64,000 bases of DNA from Pelomyxa schiedti (taxonomy: Eukaryota > Evosea > Pelobiontida > Pelomyxidae): NCBI GenBank assembly GCA_020536535.1, contig JAHLWZ010000079.1, positions 1-64,000 on the forward strand. Direction: 5' to 3'. The position numbers were made by a program, and so were the translations under genes. This document shows, piece by piece, positions 58,001 to 64,000 of the stretch. The stretch's first letter is position 1. Every line of letters starts with the position of its first letter. The notes beneath the pieces were generated by a model. That model was not told where the DNA came from and did no database searches. It worked only from the letters and a program-made list of their open reading frames with translations.

Positions 58001-58403
58001 CAACTCCCGCGTCCACATTCCTCTGTTTGTAGTCGGGCTGATTGTAATCCTTGGGTTCAACGAATTCAAGTACGTTCTCTTCAACCCTCTGCTGCTGATG
58101 CTCTGCATTCTCCTTGGCGGGCTCACCTACCTCGTCTGGATTCTCAACCTCGGCGGAGTTGCCGAGACCGTGTTCCGCACACTCACCTCCATCACGCTCA
58201 CATCCATCCGCGACATCGTAACAACCAAGCTGTTCCCGGCACCACCCCCCACACCAACCACCCCCACCGACGCACCCAAATCTGATTCAACAACCCAGAA
58301 CACAGTGCGGGCCTCACTCTCCACCACAGCGAACCAAGCCACCGCTGCCACATTCGCGGCGCTATCCTCGGCACTCACTGCTCAGAACAAACAGTCCTCC
58401 TAG
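55033..58403 (+). CDS. SEY1: ER-membrane fusion GTPase (SEY1/RHD3 family)
   Basis: The ATG is at 55033. The GTPase domain has P-loop [26 protein letters not shown] (switch), [20 protein letters not shown] (G3) and FVIRDH (G4). The dynamin-like helical region follows: [18 protein letters not shown], then the three-helix part through [11 protein letters not shown]. Two hydrophobic hairpin segments near the end ([35 protein letters not shown]) anchor it in the ER, and a Ser/Thr/Ala-rich tail stops at 58403. Sey1/RHD3/atlastins fuse ER tubules into networks. The length (about 850 residues over many exons) and architecture are complete. A poly-T intron lies near 55970-55987. Confidence 0.92.
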
Positions 58404-58563
58404 CTCTCCCTCCCTGAACAACGAGCACCACCAACCGATAGACTCCAGTCCCGGAACCAGAAAAACTAAAAGGCACTTTTGACTTTTCGTTTTTGTCGAC
58501 ATAAAAACTTTTTCTCGGAGGTTGTGTTCCCCTAAACAACCAAATAAATCACAACAAGTCGCC

Positions 58564-59507
58564 ATGGCAACATCCACACCTACCGCTACTACTACGTCTC
58601 GTTCGTTGCGAGGATCAGAGACAGAGAAGAACCTATTGCGCGCATTTGTGGGTGAGAGTCAGGCCAGGAACAGGTGAGTGTTGTTTTTTTTTTGTACTGT
58701 ACTTTGACACATCCCCAGGTATGACCTTATGGCTGGGAAGGCTAAGAAGGAGGGCTTTGTGCAGATCATGAAAACATTCGAAGGTAAACGACGTATAGCC
58801 AATAATATATTGTACTTGGTACTGACTTGGGCAATACATAAGAAACGGCACAACAGGAGAGCGAGCATGCCAAGCGCCTCTACAGTCTCCTTCAGGGCTG
58901 TGATCTAGAACTACCCGGCGAGCACTTTGGTGGCCCTTCAATCGGCTCAACACGTGACAATCTCGCCGCGGCAGTGGGCGGCGAGGATCACGAGGTAAAA
59001 TGAACTCCAAAAAGAACATATTATCTACATATAAAAAAGTAGTTTGCTGCATATAGTATTGTTTCACCATGAATATCATCTTTACATCTTTCTCCAAGGT
59101 GGCGGTGATGTATCCAACGTTCGCAAATATTGCTGATACCGAGGGTTTCCCGGAGGTTGCTACTGTGTTCCGTGCTATCATGATGGCTGAGAAGTACCAC
59201 TCTGCCAGATTCGCGTGAGCTATTGATTTTTGCGTGGGTTTATTTACCTGATTGGCTGTGCAGGATGTTCCTGAGGCTTATTGATGAGGGCAGGATTTTC
59301 AGGCGTGATGGGAAAATCTACTGGCGCTGTCTCAACTGCGGGTAATTATCCTCTTTTGTTCCTCACGTTTGGTATTAAGAAAATATCTCTCGTAGGTACA
59401 TACATGAGGGCGACATGCCACCCGAGAAGTGCCCAGCTTGTGACCATCCCAGGGGCTACTTTGAACCCCTTGACTTCCCTCGCGAAATGCGCATATCCTT
59501 CCCTTAA
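58564..59507 (+). CDS. Rubrerythrin
   Basis: The ATG is at 58564. Di-iron ferritin-like domain: NLLRAFVGESQARNRYDLMA, FEETAQQESEHAKRLYSLLQ (built across an intron), then VAVMYPTFANIADTEGFPEV and FRAIMMAEKYHSARF, giving the ExxxH iron ligands. The C-terminal rubredoxin-like domain reads YWRCLNCGYIHEG, then CPACDHPRGYFEPL, with four Cys ligands (CxxC...CxxC). Five introns or so confirm it is a eukaryotic gene and not contaminating bacterial DNA. Rubrerythrin reduces hydrogen peroxide in anaerobes. It is known from bacteria, archaea and some anaerobic protists, usually by lateral acquisition. No targeting peptide is obvious, so a cytosolic role is likely. The stop is TAA at 59505-59507. Confidence 0.93.
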
Positions 59508-59650
59508 AAAAAAAAAAACCCCAAGTGAACGAAGAGGCTTCTCTTCACAAAGCACATGGGCAATAGACAATAAATAAAAGCGGCCTGTTACCTTGCCTCT
59601 TCCAAAGTCAAACGAACGTCACGTATTCCTTCCCCCATTTCAAGGAAGTG

Positions 59651-61252
59651 ATGGGGCAAGCGGTACACACGGGTGGCACGCACCCATACAAGAACATTGA
59701 GGAGCGAGTAAAACCCAGGGGAGGAATGTCACCCGAACGGTACAGCTGGATCAGGGAGCAACTGCGGGCACAGTACCGTTGCGATAGCACAAGCAACCCA
59801 TGCAGGTTTACGCTCAAGCTGTTCGGAGCCGCGGTGGAAGGTGGCCCCCGCGGGGCCCACAGGGCGTCCAAGCTGGCCGCCGCGACGCCGGTGGGACAGG
59901 AGTGCTCGACGTCGTGGTCGCGTTGGAACAACACCCACAAGACCAGCCTCAGCGTCCTCCACGTGTGCGCACTCCTTGGCCACGTCGACGTGATGGGTGC
60001 AATCCTCGGTGCTTGGGCCCAGAGGGCCCCCCCTGCCTCGTCCTCGCCATCACTGCCACAGTCTCCGCCGTTGCGGCCACTTGATGGACTTGTGACAGAT
60101 CCGAGGAGGGACGGAGAAGAGCCTGGAGGAGAGATGGAAAACGCCGGCGAAGGAACACAGAGAGCGAGGGCCGAGAGAGTCCAGTGGCTTGTAGATGGGA
60201 CCGGGAGTGGCAACTGCACTGCGTTGGTTTATGCTGTGCAAGAGGGAAACATTGGAGCGGCCGAGTGCCTGTTGCGGGAGTGGGTTGCGGATCCTAGTGT
60301 CTTGTGTGACCCAAATTCGGGAAACCCTTTTGTGATTCTACCCAAAGTCCCTGGTACGGACCGGCTATCTGTGCTCCACCTCGCTGCGTTCCATAACAAT
60401 TACGAGATGGCCGAGTTGATACTGTCCTGCTCACATGGCCGGAAACTAGATACGTTGATGAACTCTCCTGGAGACGGGAAGCTGCGGGCACTTGATGTTG
60501 CCATCTACTGTGGGCACATAGAAGTAGTGAGGCTTATACTCGATCCTCGGTGGGGAACAAAGCCCAAGAAATCTCCATTATTGTTTTGCAGCCGAATTTC
60601 TGACAGAGCCGAAATCCTTTCGATATTGTGCCAACATTATACCAAGGGATTGTGCGACGCTTTTATATCTTGCCTCAGCAATCCATCTTACTGGAAAGTG
60701 CTAATGGCACACCCAAACTTGTCTCAGTGCATAAACATACACTCAAAAGATGGAGCAACACCATTATTTGCCGCGACCGTACGGGAATACCCGGATATTG
60801 CCCTGAAGCTTCTGGATCTTGGTGCGGACCCAAATATTTCATGCCGAGGTTTAACGCCTTACTGGTGCACGTTTGAGGAAAATCTGAGAACCCCCATTGT
60901 AATGGCTGTAGGGACTAACCAACAATCCTTGGTAAGAGAAATGGCCAGACATGGGGGAATTCTTCAAGAAGAGTTCTGCCATTTATGGGGGAAAGGTGAC
61001 CCTCTTTTTTCCCTCGCTTCTTATCTTGATGGTAATTCTAGTGATTTGACGCCAACGAATTCCTAACTTCCCATTGCGCAAGGATCGTGGGCGGAACACA
61101 TCAGAGCACAAACTGCATACGAGAGTGAACTTCCACCTGCTCCTGGCCCTCACACGCAACTGCTTTTATCTCTTTCCCTCAGTGAAGCAGTTCCCACCGC
61201 TACTATTGAGTTCTGCTTTATCTTTTTTTTACCTCTCCTTTACCTTCTGTAG
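59651..61252 (+). CDS. Ankyrin-repeat protein
   Basis: The ATG is at 59651 (MGQAVHTGGTHPYKN); the preceding GTG is not needed. One long exon carries ankyrin repeats: TSLSVLHVCALLGHVDVMGA, NCTALVYAVQEGNIGAAECL, LSVLHLAAFHNNYEMAELIL, RALDVAIYCGHIEVVRLIL and GATPLFAATVREYPDIALKL with LLDLGADPN. The central loop is Pro/Ser and Arg/Glu rich. A small second exon after an intron at about 61034-61080 (donor GATG|GTAATT, acceptor GCAAG) continues in phase as GSWAEHIRAQTAYESELPPA and stops at 61250-61252. Ankyrin repeats bind protein partners; no enzyme domain is visible. An F-box-like gene starts just 16 bases downstream. Confidence 0.83.
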
Positions 61253-61268
61253 GAACGACCCCTCCATT

Positions 61269-61789
61269 ATGTCTTTGCTCATTCATTTTACTCCCGAAAT
61301 GACCGGTGTGCTGGAGTTTTTGGATATCAAATCTCTTGGGCGCATTCAACAAACATCGCGGTTTTGGTGTCTCTTTCACACTTTTACACTTATCCCTTTC
61401 TCACTACAGCCCCAGGTATCACTTTGGGAGAACCAACTCTTTGTGGAAGGTTTTTTAAGTGCTTTTTGGCGTTCCTAATTTCTCCCCCTTCCAGTCTGCC
61501 CTACTGAATACAAGCCGCTCCTGGGACACTGAGCAGCAATCACACGTTCAGTGGCAAGTTTTGCACTTGGACACCAATATAAAGGCATGCACACAATTTC
61601 CATACTCATACAGCTCACCATACTCAGTGGAAACATGCATGCTTCTACTGGATGGCAAAAAATCTCTGTAAGGGTTGTAATCTAATGTACCGCAATTATC
61701 ATCCCGGAACATGTGGGACAGACCCCCAAGGACAACACAAGCCTACAGTATTTATGCCGGAACTTGCCCAGTTCAAAAAGAAGTCATAG
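61269..61789 (+). CDS. F-box-like protein with C-terminal Cys/His cluster (tentative)
   Basis: An ATG at 61269 gives MSLLIHFTPEMTGVLEFLDI, then KSLGRIQQTSRFW and VSLWENQLF after an intron, which has the L-xx-xL-D and SRxW...LW spacing of an F-box. Later exons give SWDTEQQSHVQWQVLHLDT and a Cys-rich end, KHACFYWMAKNLCKGCNLMY followed by NYHPGTCG, possibly a small zinc-binding unit; the stop is at 61787-61789. The intron boundaries are not clean: two of them need unusual donors or another phase. It may be a separate short gene or the end of the ankyrin gene. Confidence 0.4.
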
Positions 61790-61954
61790 TTTTCAAGGAG
61801 TTTGGATCATTTTAAAGAATTCCTTTCTTGTCATGTGTGGTGGTGTGTGTGTCCCAAATCCTTCTGGAATCAGTATTATGTCTGCTGACTGCTCTTCAGA
61901 AATCAATTCTCCTTTGCCCTGGAATAAATAAGCTTTTGAAGTATGGATGGCATA

Positions 61955-64000
61955 CTAAACCAAATGTATGAGTGTGGTGAACAGTTTTTGAGAATAACTA
62001 GGATCGGCTTTGAAAGCCTCTGTGAAGTAAATTTTCTTCCCACTAATAGCGGATTTTGTAGTTTGAATTCCGTACCTGTACAAAGAAATGAGTTCTAAGG
62101 CATTACGGATCGAGCGGAAGTGAACTTTTTTTCTGGCAATAGGTGGCCTGCCTCCTTTGAGTGGTATAGCCACTGTGGGCTTATTACCCACCGGCCACCA
62201 AGTAGGGAAGCACAGAGTGTTTGTATTGATGCGGTACCGGCTGATGCAACTACGTGTGTAATTGATGGTTTGAAGCTGTTATCTTCTTGGAGCCTGTGAA
62301 CATTGAGCTCAATGTGAGGCGAGGTGAAAACATACGGGGTGGCGGAGAAAGATCGCGCAATTTGTGCTAGGTCTTCCACTTGACTTCTGTCTTTCAGACT
62401 AAAGGCAATTACTTTGCTGGGAGTAGCTTCTGCTTCTTTTTCCGATTTGGGAGTGCTATCTTTAGTTGTGGACTGTGTGTGGGATGTGCTTGCTTCCCCC
62501 GGTGCCTTGGGTGCGGAAATAGTTTCATTCCTCCTCCTCTTGGGTGCTGGTCGCTCTGGTGTTTCTATCGGAACCGAAGTCTCATTGGTTTCTGTGTCTG
62601 ACTGCTTTTCTTTCATGCTTTCTTTTTTTCTCTTGCGCTTTCCCTCTTCACGTCTTTCTTTGGCAGAAGCGAGAATTAGTGCTGCTGTTTGAGTATCAGG
62701 TTTTCCAGTGCTCTGACTCTGCTGAGACAAGGGTATTTTATGGGATAGCACAAATTCTTCGCCGTCTTGCTGGCCTTGCCAGTCTGCCTAAACTAGGATG
62801 AGAGTAGCATTAAACATATTTGTACACTACATTTCTTGGCTGATTTGTACAGGACTTTTCAACTTGGAAACCTTAGAAGGAAAAAAGAAGGGAAGGAAAT
62901 GTACGGGCCGCAACCGCACTCACAACGGACTGGTGAAAAGCTTCTAAAGGAGCGGAGTAACACACCTGGTGTTGAACATTCACATTAGCATAGCAAATTA
63001 AACAACTTCATACTTGCAAATGCTGGGGAATGATGGACTTGAGTTGTGAGAGTACTGTTATATCAGCTTGGTCAACAAAGAGATATTTAAATGCGACCTC
63101 TACCATAGAAGTATCTGCATTGGTCAACTTTTAAGAAGACCACGGCTACGCCTTACACTTTGGATGAGATGCTATGTATTCAAAAAGAGATAAGGCCATT
63201 GATGCGTGGCAACTTTCGTTATGGCTTGTGTGGCGTTAGGTCGATGAATGGAAATGGTGCGTTGTTACCCTGGGAGATGTGAACCGCTTTTGCCTGTCAA
63301 CTCACACAAGAAGGCTGACACCTTTTCTATCTCGATGGTGTTTTTGGGGTTTTTAATGTTGTGTGACAGCACTGCTACTAAGGTAGGAAGGAAGCTGTGA
63401 GCAATGACGTCCTGATGCCTACGCTAATGTCATCTTGCGTAAAGGAACCAAAAAGCTCACTTGTCATGGTTTGGAGTACCATATGCATACTTTCGAAAGA
63501 AAACAGATAGACATGTGCGAATGGTCTCTTGCTTTAGCCATGGAGAGAAATATTTGAGTACCAGATTGGAAAATACATCTCCACAGGATACTGTATCACT
63601 GTGCAAGAGCTTAACCAATCCTTCGATAGAAACAGAAGATAGCTCTTCGCTGTCCAAAGAACTAGTAAAACTCACTATGACATCCAGTGTGCGACCGTTT
63701 TCGGTGGAATGTTTGGAGTCTTTTAGCTAGGTGATCAATTAATTTATGCGTAAGGACAAGTATTCAAGGCTGCATGCATTGGAAGAAATCTTTAGAGGAG
63801 TAAGACCGAATGCCAGCATCAAATCTAATACAATCTTTGTGTCTCTGAACAAAATATTGAAAACCCCTACTATACTACTTTTAGAGCATGGACTCGAATT
63901 GTTGGCAAGTCATTCTCTAAAACTTTCAGGAATAAGAATAAATAGTCCTGTGCATATTTCTTGGGAGAGTTAGCGATAGAAAAGAAAGTGGGACTTGACC
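61955..64000 (-). CDS. NCAPG: Condensin complex subunit 3 (NCAPG/Cap-G) with C-terminal tandem BRCT (5' end off the window)
   Basis: Read from the right edge, the gene begins inside the HEAT-repeat region: YLFLFLKVLENDLPTIRVHA, then KIVLDLMLAFGLTPL, FTSSLDSEELSSVSIEGLVK, RTCLSVFFRKYAYGTPN and FLPTLVAVLSHN. These match condensin subunit 3 (the EGLxKLL and CLxVFFxxxAY motifs). After VDQADITVLSQLKSIIPQHL an in-phase intron leads to LEAFHQSVVSKLKSP. Another in-phase intron leads to ADWQGQQDGEEFVLSHKIPL, a basic Lys/Arg/Glu region, and then a BRCT domain (SITHVVASAGTASI, GGRWVISPQWLYHSKEAGHL). A second BRCT-like piece, LELISLYRYGIQTTKSAISG followed by KIYFTEAF, reaches the stop at 61955. The BRCT exon has no good ATG near its acceptor, which favours fusion over a separate gene. 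Confidence 0.72.

Overview
The window is eukaryotic nuclear DNA, intron-rich and very compact. Nearly every gene is broken by short GT-AG introns (about 40-70 nt), and genes lie tens to a few hundred bases apart. All three stop codons (TAA, TAG, TGA) end recognisable proteins, so the code is standard. The gene mix suggests an anaerobic or microaerophilic amoebozoan that keeps a flagellar apparatus, such as an archamoeba (Pelomyxa/Mastigamoeba type). The grounds are an intron-bearing rubrerythrin, a nephrocystin-4 orthologue (ciliary transition zone), an F-box/SH2 protein, a tyrosine-kinase-like kinase joined to a RhoGAP domain, and many Ser/Gln/Gly-rich tracts. The lineage is my inference; no marker RNA gene is present.

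Layout, left to right: RhoGAP/WD40 protein (-, runs off the left edge); mitochondrial-carrier family protein (-); secreted, probably GPI-anchored surface protein (+); MFS transporter (-); TKL kinase-RhoGAP protein (-); F-box/SH2 protein (+); large Ser/Gly-rich protein with a C-terminal MYND finger (-, interrupted by a 100-N gap); Sel1-repeat protein (-); NPHP4 (-); THOC7 (+); an unrecognised protein, possibly a transcription factor (+); DNAJC17 (-); CH-PH-PH protein (-); SLC35F6-like transporter (+); MADS-box (SRF/MCM1-type) factor (+); PRP8 (-); Rab6-like GTPase (-); tiny dilysine membrane protein (+); PP2C-like phosphatase (+); TMEM234 (+); SEY1/RHD3 ER-fusion GTPase (+); rubrerythrin (+); ankyrin protein (+); F-box-like protein (+); condensin subunit NCAPG apparently joined to tandem BRCT domains (-, runs off the right edge).

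The genes fall into themes but do not form one pathway. PRP8, DNAJC17 and THOC7 act in splicing and mRNP assembly. Two RhoGAP proteins, the CH-PH protein and Rab6 act on cytoskeleton and membrane traffic, and SEY1 shapes the ER. NPHP4 marks a cilium. The most interesting items are the apparent condensin-BRCT fusion, the kinase-RhoGAP fusion with a GC-AG intron cutting its HRD catalytic motif, NPHP4 in an amoeboid lineage, and the 41-bp divergent NPHP4/THOC7 start region.
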